Part shown: in pieces, positions 43,801 to 53,497 of the stretch
How the letters are laid out: the number at the start of each line of letters is the position of its first letter
Numbering within the stretch: position 1 is the first letter of the stretch
DNA from: Euglena gracilis
Lineage: Eukaryota; Euglenida; Euglenophyceae; Euglenales
Direction: 5' to 3'
DNA: 64,000 nt
NCBI GenBank assembly: GCA_039621445.1
Contig: CP154956.1
Span: forward strand, 52,648,015 to 52,712,014
Program-made: the position numbers and the translations under genes
The notes under the pieces: model-generated
The model's database searches: none
Seen by the model: only the letters and a program-made list of their open reading frames with translations
What the model was told of the DNA's origin: nothing

Positions 43801-45525
43801 TGTTCTTTGTATAGGTGTAGGTTGGTTTGAACCTGCTGCTGATGCGGCAGGTGGTGTAGATGTTGATTGTGCAGTCGAAACTGCTTGTACCGGTTTTGTT
43901 TGTGGTGCCGGAGTAGGTTGAGCTACTGGCGGCACAAGATTCGTCGCCGAAGCGAGTTGTTCCATTGGACCAGGTGGATGTGGTGGTGCATTCACACGCA
44001 AAACTTCAGGTAGTGCCCAGGTGGGTATACCCAAAATTTTGGAATTTGGACCAATGCCATCCATTATCACTCCTTTCACGTTGATGGCTCCCAAATGGGA
44101 TCCAAGTTCGTAAATTTTGTCAAGGGGAAGATATTGTTCTCCTTTTGATGTGTAAGCGAAATCCGCAGATTGTGGTACTCGTTCATAGTGAATATTGTCC
44201 ACTACGGGACGCAGGGGGTTTTCTCCGACAACCCGTATCGCTGTCGGTTCCGGCAGTGGTACGGCGGGGGTTGTCGGTGGTTGCGTTTGAGATTGTACCG
44301 ATGGTTGAGCTTGTACGGGTTGTGGTGGTTGTGGGGCCGGTTGAAGTGGTTCGTCAGTTTCCATGGTATACTCCGGCTCTGGTTCTGCCGTTGTATACTC
44401 GTCATAAGGCTCTTCGGCCATCTCGTCGGTATAGGTTTCATCGTATGGCTCTTCGGCCTGCATAGCGTATTGTGATGGCATACCACCCTCCCAGTTCCGG
44501 GCAGGTGGCATGCGTGGGGGAGAGGAAAAACGTTGTTGTGGTAAGTATATTGGTTCTTGCATTTGTACATCACCCATCTCACTTTCTGTGAGTTCAGGAG
44601 TATAACGGCGCATGTGTTCCGCGTAAGCACCCACTGGGTGCACTCCGCGGAGCACCGGCGGGACCAGGACTCCCAGGTCCCTGAGGGTTACGTTGTCTGG
44701 AAATCCGGATTCTCCGGGTTGGAAGAAGATTCTACCCGCTATCGTACTCTGGGACCACGTGTCCCAGGTGGCGATAGGCTTGTTGGCGATTGCAAGCAAT
44801 TGTCGGCAGTACGAATCCCACATCACTCGGATGAAGGGATCCGGTCTGTCCTCTGCGCACATGCGCAGAGCGTTACGAATTGTATCTGTTGAAGCCGTTG
44901 TCAGTTCACCCATGTACTTGGGGAACCGAGGCATAACGGGAGCGGCATACCGCCTTTGTGGGTGTTCTGGTTGTGTGGCATACTGCCCTTGTGGAGGTTG
45001 TGTGGCATGCTGCCCTTGTGGCGGTTGTGCGGGGTAATAGTGACTACGTAGTTGTTCAGCCCATTGTCGTTGTTCTGATTGTATATATTGTTGTTCTACC
45101 GCCGCAGAAGCAGCGCTTTAGCCACTGCTACTAGCCAGATCGTATCTCCTTGGCGGCCGCGGTTGCGGCACCGCAAACTGTTCATAGGCAGATTCCGTTT
45201 GTTGTGGAATCATAGGTTGAGATTGTAAGCCACCAAGTGTCGTTTGTTCTGGAGCAACATGCGGAACCGCATGTTGAGTCACAGGGAGATTTGCCACTAC
45301 GGGCCTTGCTGCCGGAGCAGCTTGTAACGGAGGGGCTGCCACTACGGGCCTTGCTGCCGAAGCAGCTTGTACATGCCGAACGGGGACTTGCTCTCCACGA
45401 GGGAGTGCAAGTCCTCGTCCTCCCGAAGGAGGTTGTGGGTGAGGGGGTCCTCCCGTAGGAGGTTGTCCAGGGGGAACATACGGTTGGGAGGATGGAGGAC
45501 CAGGTCCCCTTCCTCCAGCATCCAT
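40810..45525 (-). CDS. Element 2 ORF3, giant post-pol protein of unknown function
   Basis: The frame starts at ATG 45525-45523. It passes one TAA at 45118-45120 (GGC TAA AGC, coding-like on both sides) and then runs 1374 codons from the next Met. The N-terminal part is Pro/Gln/Ala-rich. A conserved region (about 44930-44650) reads TIRNALRMCAEDRPDPFIRVMWDSYCRQLLAI, matched by TLRTALRVSALERADSYLRVMWDTHCRQIL in element 3. A central globular region (about 43150-42300) has NLPGFWQLLFWLGFH, WCTHCHHKFPVDFWGFGVR and RRNHRQMLLHMQTFQWRAW. The rest is acidic, Ser/Thr/Pro-rich and disordered. There is no signal peptide or membrane segment, so it does not look like an envelope protein despite its env-like position. 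The position and two-copy conservation are the only clues. Confidence 0.75.
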
Positions 45526-45847
45526 CTTGAAAAAAAGCACATAGTAGTAAGTACTGAGCTGTGGGGAAACAGAGAAATAAGGCATTGTACGGTAACATTG
45601 TACGCATGCAACCAAGTGTACAGAAACACAAAAATAATTGTATGTTTGCAATAATTGTAAAGTCAAAATTGTAGCTCCAAGTGTAAAAATGAATTGTATA
45701 GGACCGTAGTCCTTTAGCGAAAAGTCCTTCGCTAGGGACAAAATGGTTTGGCATCCGCCCATTATACAGTTTGGCATCCGCCCATTATACATTTCGTCGA
45801 AAGTCCATGCTATGGACAAAATCTTGGACATCTTTGTATATCCTCCC
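45526..45847 (-). other. Spacer between pol and ORF3 in element 2
   Basis: About 320 bp. It contains a 23-bp tandem duplication (45746-45768 and 45769-45791, core GGCATCCGCCCATTATAC) and short palindromes (AGTCCTTTAGCGAAAAGTCC, GTCCATGCTATGGAC). The open frame above the ORF3 ATG here is probably not translated. Confidence 0.5.
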
Positions 45848-48800
45848 TTAGAAGGTATTTACAGAAATGTCAATGTTGTTTCGTTTGTTCCACAGCTTCC
45901 AGTCTTGTTGGATATAACCAACAAAACTAGTTGCAGGTTCCCAAGTGTCCTCTTCGGGACCATATCCTTTCCATCTCACCTTCCAGTAATGTATACCTCT
46001 GTCTACTTTGTGGTCGAGGATTTTGTCAACGACAAAATCATCTGTCTCAGGCAGTTTTGACCTTGGTTTGAAGTAGAGACAGGGTATGGCTTTACCGTTT
46101 GGTGGAGTCAGGTATGGTTTGAAGTCATCCATGTGCACATCCTCGACACCGTTGGGTAAAGCGACTTTGTAGCGCCCACTTGTACCCAACCGATCAAGGA
46201 TCTCACATGGTCCGATCCAGAGGGGGTCCAACTTCGTGGATTGCATGCGGGTTCTAGTGTTCCGAACCCACACGCGGTCACCTGGGTTGTATGTCGGTGA
46301 ATTGTAAGCTTGTAAGAATTGTCTTTGTTTTTGTAAGTGTATAGCGACTACGCGCTTTTGCACATCCGTGCGCAATGATTCTACTTCAGAGAACCATGTT
46401 TCGCAACTCACGCTAGAACGAGCAGGTCGTTCTGACGGGATGTCGCCAATGGCTGGGGGATCACGTCCGAAGACGATCTTGTACGGTGAGTATTGTAGTA
46501 TCAACCCCGGTAAAGTGTTAATATAAAATAAACACCAGGGTAATACTTGTAGCCAGGCATTGTGCGATTCGGCCAGTGAAAGTCGTAGCATGTTGACTAC
46601 AGCTTTCACTGCCGCTTCAGCGCGACCATTGCCTTTTGGACGATAAGTGAAAGAAAAATGCTGCTCTATTCCGAGTAAACCGCAAAGAGTTGTAAAAAAT
46701 CGGGAAGAAATCAAATGGTCTTGATCACTCACGATTTCATTCGGTAAACCCATGAGGCAAATGCATCTTTCTAAAAACATTTGTGCTAAAACTTGTGCTG
46801 TCAACCCTGCTTTCTGGCATGGAATGGCTACAATGTACCCACTCAGCCGACAGACGACAACAAGAACGTAATCGTAAATTTTGTCATCTGTTCCTTTGCA
46901 AGGTTCAAGTTCCACAAAATCCATGCAGAGGGATGTAAAAATGTCATTTGGTACGGGGAAGAAGTCCATCGTACCAGGGGGGGTATCTCTGCGCGGTTTC
47001 ACAGCTTGACAAATTTGGCACCGTTGCGAAATTTGTAAACAGCGCTTATACAGTTCTTTTTCGGTCAGGGTTGTACAGTACCTGCGACCCACCAAAGAGA
47101 GAAGTTTGGGGGCCCCAGGGTGACCTTGGTTGTGATAACATAAAAGTACGTCATCAACCAAGTCACAGGGTATGCAGTACTTGTAACCGGTATCATTCCG
47201 AAAAATCAAACGTAAAGGCGATAAGGTATAAGTCTCAACCAATTCACCATTACGCAATCTTTGTACGACATCATTGTAAAAATCGTCTTTGGAATAATCC
47301 CATTCTCGAAAGAAGAGAGGGGATGGGGATTCGGATCGCGTGACCCGGCGGGGGCCCGGCATTCTGCCGCGTTGTCGTTTTCCGCGTACGGGGGCTACCG
47401 GCATCCGCCGCCAAATCCGCGAGACAGGAAAATTGTCAAGTAAATTGTCAGCGGCGTCTGCGCGCCTTGCGAATTCGTCGGCTTCGCGACTTCCGTGGAA
47501 CGTGGCATCACCCTCGTCAGGGTTACCAGGGTAAGGCCAGGGTGCACGTGAAAGTGGGTCAGCAACTTTTTGAGTACGACCTGGTGTGTAAACTACCACC
47601 AGGTTGAATTGACTCAAAAATTCGTGCCATCGGCATCTTCGGCCAACTGAGGACATGGCTTTGTTTAAGTCTTCGGTGTACCAGTGTTGGAGAGACTCGT
47701 GGTCTGTCAACACTAGTATTTGTACGAGTGAACTGGCGACCCAACTTCGGAATTTTTGTAGGATAAGGACAATGGCATACGTCTCCTTTTCTCGTACGCT
47801 CCATTTGACTTGTCCTTTTCCGTCTTCACCTTGTAGCTTTCTGCTGAAGAATGCTACAGGGCGCTGTTCATTGGACGAGTTATGTTGACTCAACACACCG
47901 CCGACAGCATAGTCGCTGCTGTCGACCTCCAGTACGTATGGTTTGTCCGGGTCGGCAATGTCAAGCACAACATTGTCCAACATCAGTTGTTTAATTGTCG
48001 TTAGCGATTCTCGCATTGTATCATCCCATTGTATCTTTGTATTGTCAGGAGCGCGATTTTTGAGTTGTCGCGTCAGCGGTACCGCGATTTTCGCGAAATC
48101 CTTCATGTAAATCGCGTAATACTGCGCTAAACCCAAAAATCCTTTTAAATGGGTGATTGTCTTGATGTTTTCAGGTGTCCACTTCTTTATAGCTTCGAGT
48201 TTGCTTGGAGATGCTCTCCTTTGTCCGTTATTAAGAATGTGTCCACAAAATTTTATCGTTTCGCGAAACAAATGCATTTTCGCACCTTTGACGAAAAGCA
48301 AATGTTTTTGGAACGTTGTCAGAACGGAACGTATATCGCGGTAGTGAATATCAAGGATATCACTACCCGAATTTGTAAGTGGAGGAGGTGTGCCAATCAG
48401 CACGTCATCAATGTATACCATTGCAAACGGTAAGTCTCGTAAAATCCATTGTATCATTCTTTGGAACATGGCTGGGCCATTCTTAACACCCATTGGTAAC
48501 ACCGTCCATTGGTAAACTCCGCGGGAGGTTACGAATGCGGTGTACGGTTGTGAGTCAGGGTGTAGGTGCATCTGGTGAAAACCATCCTCTAAGTCGAAAA
48601 TCGACCAGAGGCGGTTTTCCGCTTGTTTTGTAATCAGGTCTTCGATAAGTGGTAACGAAAATGGATCGTCTTTTGTCTGTGAGTTCAAGTATCGGTAATC
48701 CAGCACAAGTCTCCACTTCTTCTCTCCAGAAGCATCGGGAGGCTTGGGTACAACAAAAGCTTGTGAGGTCCATTCGCTTTTGGATGGTCTGATCCATTTT

Positions 48801-49066
48801 CGTTCAATCAGTTTTTCGATCATTATATTGAGAGCTTGTTCTCTTTCGCCTGGACAGCGAAAGAATTTTCGGTGCATGGGCTGTGCACCTTCTTTGAGTT
48901 CGATTTTACAGACACCAAAAGGTCCGCGAATTGCAGGATCTATGTCATGGGCATAGATAGGATGTTCTAAAACATCACTGAATTCGCGATTGATCTTTGT
49001 ACATAGTTCTTGTGATTTTGGATGTTGACCACCGCTTTCTATCACTGCGGATAGTTGGTATATTTG
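45848..49066 (-). CDS. Element 2 pol: RT, RNase H, integrase, chromodomain
   Basis: An intact 1065-codon frame. RT is near residues 30-260, with [23 protein letters not shown] and the active site MVYIDDVL (about 48418-48400). RNase H has [14 protein letters not shown] and [16 protein letters not shown]. Integrase has the zinc module [14 protein letters not shown] with CQICQ, then the catalytic [20 protein letters not shown] and [12 protein letters not shown]. The C-terminal about 60 residues are a chromodomain ([20 protein letters not shown] and [13 protein letters not shown]), which can target integration to marked chromatin. There is no in-frame ATG near the start. The frame opens at 49066, overlapping the upstream ORF by 25 nt, so expression probably needs a -1 frameshift. 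The stop is TAA at 45848-45850. Confidence 0.93.
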   Translation of the reverse strand, partial: QIYQLSAVIESGGQHPKSQELCTKINREFSDVLEHPIYAHDIDPAIRGPFGVCKIELKEGAQPMHRKFFRCPGEREQALNIMIEKLIERKWIRPSKSEWTSQAFVVPKPPDASGEKKWRLVLDYRYLNSQTKDDPFSLPLIEDLITKQAENRLWSIFDLEDGFHQMHLHPDSQPYTAFVTSRGVYQWTVLPMGVKNGPAMFQRMIQWILRDLPFAMVYIDDVLIGTPPPLTNSGSDILDIHYRDIRSVLTTFQKHLLFVKGAKMHLFRETIKFCGHILNNGQRRASPSKLEAIKKWTPENIKTITHLKGFLGLAQYYAIYMKDFAKIAVPLTRQLKNRAPDNTKIQWDDTMRESLTTIKQLMLDNVVLDIADPDKPYVLEVDSSDYAVGGVLSQHNSSNEQRPVAFFSRKLQGEDGKGQVKWSVREKETYAIVLILQKFRSWVASSLVQILVLTDHESLQHWYTEDLNKAMSSVGRRCRWHEFLSQFNLVVVYTPGRTQKVADPLSRAPWPYPGNPDEGDATFHGSREADEFARRADAADNLLDNFPVSRIWRRMPVAPVRGKRQRGRMPGPRRVTRSESPSPLFFREWDYSKDDFYNDVVQRLRNGELVETYTLSPLRLIFRNDTGYKYCIPCDLVDDVLLCYHNQGHPGAPKLLSLVGRRYCTTLTEKELYKRCLQISQRCQICQAVKPRRDTPPGTMDFFPVPNDIFTSLCMDFVELEPCKGTDDKIYDYVLVVVCRLSGYIVAIPCQKAGLTAQVLAQMFLERCICLMGLPNEIVSDQDHLISSRFFTTLCGLLGIEQHFSFTYRPKGNGRAEAAVKAVVNMLRLSLAESHNAWLQVLPWCLFYINTLPGLILQYSPYKIVFGRDPPAIGDIPSERPARSSVSCETWFSEVESLRTDVQKRVVAIHLQKQRQFLQAYNSPTYNPGDRVWVRNTRTRMQSTKLDPLWIGPCEILDRLGTSGRYKVALPNGVEDVHMDDFKPYLTPPNGKAIPCLYFKPRSKLPETDDFVVDKILDHKVDRGIHYWKVRWKGYGPEEDTWEPATSFVGYIQQDWKLWNKRNNIDISVNTF
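49042..49066 (-). promoter_or_regulatory. 25-nt overlap where a -1 frameshift is expected
   Basis: The RT frame is open only from just after a TGA (49067-49069), and the upstream frame stops at TGA 49042-49044. RT lies in the -1 frame and starts with no ATG. No canonical XXXYYYZ heptamer is obvious in the overlap. Confidence 0.45.
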
Positions 49067-51060
49067 TCATTCTGACCTTTATCCCGTAGGAATTTGTCAG
49101 TGTGGTCAACAGTTCCGAATGCATCAAAGAAACAAACACGAAAAATGATTTCTTTCAATGGTGATAACATGACACCGCAAAAATCTTCAAACAAAGGGGT
49201 GTCATTCGGTGAATCCCACCACTGAAAAGTGACATACGTCAGTTGTTGGAACCATTCCGCTTCGGGATTTATAGGAATCAGTAGCACACCGCGTGCTTGA
49301 TCCCGAAGGATCTTGTCAACGACAAGAGGGATAAGTTTCAGAGGTGGATGTAGCCACAGGACCACATCACCCCAAAACTTATCAAACGCATTTGTATGGC
49401 TTGACCAGTAATTGGATAAACGAGAATGTGCTTTGGACGAAAATGCGTCAATCTCCAATTGTAGGTCCATCGACTTCGCGATTTGTGCGATTTTGGAAAA
49501 CCAAGTTTCCAAAATGCGGTATTGTCCAAAATTGAACGCATTCCAGATGCGGTTCGCGAAAACTGTGGCGGTTTCAGTCCTGTGGAGGGCTGAAACACAG
49601 TTTACCGAACCACATCGGTAATACGTTGTGTCCGCAGACACTTCGTCAGGGATTATACCAGGTGTATCAGGTGTATTGTGTAGAGGACAATTGTCGTTGG
49701 CATTCTGCCACTTGTATGCAGGGACATTGGAGGGGTTGGCATTCTGCCATTCGGGGTCAGAGAGATTGGCTTTCTGCCATTGGAGATCCTGTTGCGCGAT
49801 TCTCGCGATTCCAAACAGGTACGCGATTCCGCGTTTGTCCAATTGTCGATGTACTTCAACACACAACGGGTAACAACCCGGTGTGTTGTGTTCTCGTTCA
49901 GCGGTCAGGGTAAACTCGGTACCGGTCCCGGTACCAAGTGTACTCTGGTTGTTGTGTAAAGCGATTAGTTTGGAAGGTTCAACAATACATCCACAGTCGA
50001 AATCAGGTTGTGTGGAAATTCTCCGGCAATGTGCGCATTGGTAGGAAGTGTCGGTCTGGTAGTGCATGTCAGTCATGTGTAGTGTGTGTATGGGGGTGTT
50101 GGAAGTTGTAGCTGCTGGGGGGTGTACAGGGGTGTCCGAAATCGACACACCTGGAGGAAAACGTAAAAGTTGTGCAGCTGGGCGGCTACTCGACACCGAA
50201 ATTTCTTCAGGCCTTTGGGCTTTCGCCTTGGAACCCAGTGGAACGTGGGGGGTTAAGCTACTCGCTTTCCCTACCGCATGGGAAACGTGCGGTAAAAGTG
50301 TAGTGGGCAGGGGGGCAGCTTTCTCTTTACCCCTAGGGTAGGAAACGGTGTTTTCGGTTGTAGAAAACGTTGTGGCCAGGCGGGGGGACATCTGGGAAGA
50401 TGTCTTGGGGGAGAAATTCGGTGGTGTGGGTTGTGTGCGTGAAGTAGTGCGCAAACCGAGGGAGGGGCAATCCACAACAAGGCGGTTCTGACGCAAGAAC
50501 GGAAAACCCAAAATTACGTCAGAGACGCGAATACCCGATTCGTAACTCCAGGTACCCAGAAAATTTTGTGTGTGTGGGGGCTGTGAGTGGTGCTTGGGGA
50601 TGATGGGGAGGAGTATGTCCAAAAAGCATCCCAAGTCACCACCACACATGGGGCTGTTGTCAGCAGTCATAATTTTGATGGGGTACTTGGCTTTCACCAA
50701 GAGGGAGTTGGGAATTAATCCCGTTCGAAAATGAAGGGGAATTCGACACCCTGTGTCGACCAAAATTTTGCATTTGGTAGAACAATTTTGTGTTCGGATT
50801 TCCGCTTGGACCAAAAGTTGCATGGGGGGTACGCAAAGTGCAGGATCCGGTGTAAAATTGTTGTCTCTCCAACTATTCCAGGATCCCGTTCCTACTTTGC
50901 TCAGCATTCCAGGCAGAAATTTGGAGTGGGGAGTGGGGGACCCGAACATTTTCCGGGTACCGACCAAAAAGGCAGATGGGCAGGGAAAGTAAGGTTGATC
51001 AGGTCCTACTTCCGTCTGTTCATCAGCCCAGAGGTCCGTGCCCACAGACCTCGGGCTCCC
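49042..51060 (-). CDS. Element 2 protease and methyltransferase-like ORF
   Basis: It is in the same frame as gag, directly after the gag UAG. The aspartic protease box is ILVDTG near 50757, followed by [15 protein letters not shown] and a late [12 protein letters not shown], as in retroviral-type proteases. A long Pro/Ser/Thr-rich linker includes a Cys-rich patch (QCAHCRRIS). The last 140 residues (about 49465-49150) resemble the methyltransferase-like domain of DIRS and related elements: [14 protein letters not shown], then [13 protein letters not shown] in the place of the NPPW box, then [19 protein letters not shown]. The catalytic box is degenerate (HPPL), so enzymatic activity is doubtful. 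It ends in TGA at 49042-49044. Confidence 0.75.
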   Translation of the reverse strand, partial: GSPRSVGTDLWADEQTEVGPDQPYFPCPSAFLVGTRKMFGSPTPHSKFLPGMLSKVGTGSWNSWRDNNFTPDPALCVPPMQLLVQAEIRTQNCSTKCKILVDTGCRIPLHFRTGLIPNSLLVKAKYPIKIMTADNSPMCGGDLGCFLDILLPIIPKHHSQPPHTQNFLGTWSYESGIRVSDVILGFPFLRQNRLVVDCPSLGLRTTSRTQPTPPNFSPKTSSQMSPRLATTFSTTENTVSYPRGKEKAAPLPTTLLPHVSHAVGKASSLTPHVPLGSKAKAQRPEEISVSSSRPAAQLLRFPPGVSISDTPVHPPAATTSNTPIHTLHMTDMHYQTDTSYQCAHCRRISTQPDFDCGCIVEPSKLIALHNNQSTLGTGTGTEFTLTAEREHNTPGCYPLCVEVHRQLDKRGIAYLFGIARIAQQDLQWQKANLSDPEWQNANPSNVPAYKWQNANDNCPLHNTPDTPGIIPDEVSADTTYYRCGSVNCVSALHRTETATVFANRIWNAFNFGQYRILETWFSKIAQIAKSMDLQLEIDAFSSKAHSRLSNYWSSHTNAFDKFWGDVVLWLHPPLKLIPLVVDKILRDQARGVLLIPINPEAEWFQQLTYVTFQWWDSPNDTPLFEDFCGVMLSPLKEIIFRVCFFDAFGTVDHTDKFLRDKGQNDKYTNYPQ

Positions 51061-51063
51061 CTA
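51061..51063 (-). promoter_or_regulatory. Gag stop UAG with readthrough-type context
   Basis: The codons are GAG TAG GGG. The protease frame continues in phase directly behind it, with no frameshift and no ATG for about 15 nt. A single UAG followed by G at the gag/pro junction is the arrangement used by gammaretroviruses for readthrough. Confidence 0.55.
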
Positions 51064-53403
51064 CTCCAAGTCCGACTCAGCACTTCGGCTGTTTATCGTT
51101 TTCTTGTGTGAGTAGATAGCGCGCAATGCGCGGACCGCATTGCGGTCATCCTCCCACGAGGATTCGGAGTTCTCATCCCCCTCCCTGCCCGAACCCGGGG
51201 TTCCCTCCTCTAAAGAGGAGATTTTGAACCCGACCTTGTGTTTGTTGTTGTGTTTTGTATCGTCGTAGTGACGTTGGTTCGGGCGGGGAGAGCGAGAACG
51301 GTAACATTTGGACGAATGGTGGTTATGTGATCCACAAAGGGAACACTTTTGTCGGTTTTGTGATTTTTGTCGGTTTTGTGATGGGCTTTCACCCCTTGGA
51401 GGTCTTGGTGAACGGAATCCCGTTCGACCACGGTTCTTGTTGTAATCCGGTTTCCCGGATGACGATCGCGAAGAAGATGATCCACTTCGCGAACGTGATC
51501 GCGATGAGTCGCGATTTGTATCACGCTTGTAAGGGGGTCGGGGTGATCGACCACGAGGTGCGCGATCGCGTCCGCGGTCGCGCAACGGTGATCGGGACCT
51601 TTGGCGATAACCCGAAGATTGTGATTGTCCGGATTTGTGTGAAAACCCAGAGGAGCGTGAGCTCCGCGAGGATTGTGAACCCCTTGGACTCTGATACCGC
51701 TTTCGCGTATCAGGGTGGGGGCAGTCACGGGACGTATGCCCCGCTTTGTTGCACAAAAAGCAAGTTTTGTCAGAAGATTGGTCAGATGAGCGCGGATAGC
51801 GCGTTTTTGTATCTCCTCTTGGAGAATTTGTATGTTTACCGTATCCCCGTGGGGCTTTTGGCGATTTTGGAGAAGAAGTCTTTTGTAGGGCACTTACCGT
51901 ACCGCTAGGGAGACCAGCGGTAGGGTGGTGGGTGTAAGCCGATTGTATCTGTCCCAAAAGTTGTGAGAGCTTCATTTGTTTGGAAACATAGTTCCATCGT
52001 TGTTCAAGTGTGAGTTTGTTGTCCGCGAGTTCCTCGCGGTGGATGTCCTTGATAATTGTAGGAATGAAATGGAGGAGAACCGCATCGAATTGTTCTTTCA
52101 TTTGGTTCTCTCCCAGTTCATCAACTTCAGAAGCCAATCCCAACCATTTGGAATACCAAAGGTCGATTGACTTCCAATTTCGGTCACTGTGCGCGAATTG
52201 CCGCCATTTTTTCTCTAGCTTAATTCGCGAAATGAGGCTTGAACAGGTTGACGCATATTGGTCAACCAGTTCATCAAAAGTTATCCGATTCCGGATCACA
52301 AGTTGTCGGGCGCGTTCTTTTTCTTCCTTGGGGAGGCAATCAATGAATTCCATCTTGATTACCTCAGGGTTCCCGTCTTGGGTTGGACCCTTCAAGTCCC
52401 AGTAGTATTTCCAGTCGCGCCAAAATTGTTTCCAAGTTGTGGGATCTCCGTCCCATTGTGGCTTAACCTTGTTGGCAATTGTGATTGTACCTTTGAAATC
52501 GCGTTGTGGACCGCGATTTCCATCGTAGTTGTTGGGGTAAGGTTGTTATTGTGGCATGCGCGAATGCGCATCCATGATGGTACTCATGGTACCGTAGGTA
52601 CCATGGGTATTTGTTACATCGCAATTCCGCGGATTGTATGGTTGTGGTTCGCGATTCCGCGATTCGGATTGTAAAGGCTCGCGATTCCGCGATTCGGGGT
52701 GTGGCAACATACCAGGGGGGTAGGACTCCCGTTGTTCACCCGCAAATCGGGGAACCGCGGTAAATTCCGTGTTTCGCATTCGCGATCCATGGCCAATACC
52801 CGGGGTAGGGGTATGGCTCATACCGCGAATCAGTCCCGATTCGAGAATTTCTTGTTGTAAAACCGGAGGATTCGCGGTTTTTGTGGTAAAAACCGGTTCC
52901 TCATCCGAAGATTGGCCCTTAGGGGGGGGAATCTTAAGTTGTGGTATAAACGGGCGATTATAATTGCGATTGTAGGCATGTTCATGATCATGTGCATCCG
53001 TGGATGCTTGTAGGGCATGCGCATCCGAAGATGCTTGTAGGGGTGCGCATACTGCGCTTTTGGAAGGATTGGCATCCAACGAATCGCGAATTTGATGCAC
53101 AAAGTCGCGAGTTGGATGTCGGGCATCCGAAGATGCTTCGGTTGATGCGCGAAAAGCGCGTTGTGAGCTGGAAGTTGCATTTTGACCACCGAAAACACGG
53201 TTTTCAGGGGCAAAGTGCGGGGGGTTGCGGGATTTTGCATGAATCTCGTCCAAAGTCAATGCAAAATCTTGGATACTTTGTTCCAATGAACCAACCACTT
53301 GGAAAAGGTCCGAAATTCGTTCAACATCACTCTGCAAACGCTTAATACGTTTGCGGTATGAGGGTAACTCATCCAAAAGTGGTAGTTTGTCAACAGCCCC
53401 CAC
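51061..53403 (-). CDS. Element 2 gag with two zinc knuckles, one in-frame TAA
   Basis: The first 285 codons (53403-52549) hold a coiled coil (RKRIKRLQSDVERISDLFQV) and a long Asp/His/Pro/Asn-rich linker. After TAA at 52546-52548 (CAA TAA CAA) the same frame continues with a capsid-like domain (WDGDPTTWKQFWRDWKYYWD; LWYSKWLGLASEV). The nucleocapsid has two CCHC knuckles, CFLCNKAGHTSRDC (about 51776-51730) and CSLCGSHNHHSSKC (about 51349-51305), embedded in a long Arg/Ser-rich stretch. The TAA looks like a CAA (Gln) codon changed by one base, because reading continues without a break. Gag coats the RNA and forms the particle. Confidence 0.85.
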
Positions 53404-53497
53404 CTTTGCTTATATTTTTGGGTCTTTTCACACAAATTTTTACAATTTTTACAATTTTTACGATTTTCACAAAAATTTTCCCAATTTTTCATCTGAA

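Noticed and set aside
40810-45525. ORF3 as a retroviral-type envelope protein
   Set aside because: No signal peptide, no hydrophobic membrane anchor and no glycoprotein-like Cys pattern are visible.
45526-45831. Extension of ORF3 upstream to a Met at 45831
   Set aside because: The added peptide is unlike the Pro/Gln-rich head, overlaps the 23-bp duplication and has no counterpart in element 3. The ATG at 45525 is preferred.
40810-52548. Reassigned nuclear stop codons (UAA/UAG as sense)
   Set aside because: Long frames rich in CAA contain no scattered TAA or TAG, pol ends in TAA, and stops of all three kinds are found in decayed frames. Single stops fit mutation or readthrough better.
53351-53497. 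Start of the antisense ORF at 53351
   Set aside because: The added peptide is a Phe/Tyr/Asn low-complexity translation of A/T-rich spacer overlapping the gag start. The ATG at 53498 starts more normal protein.
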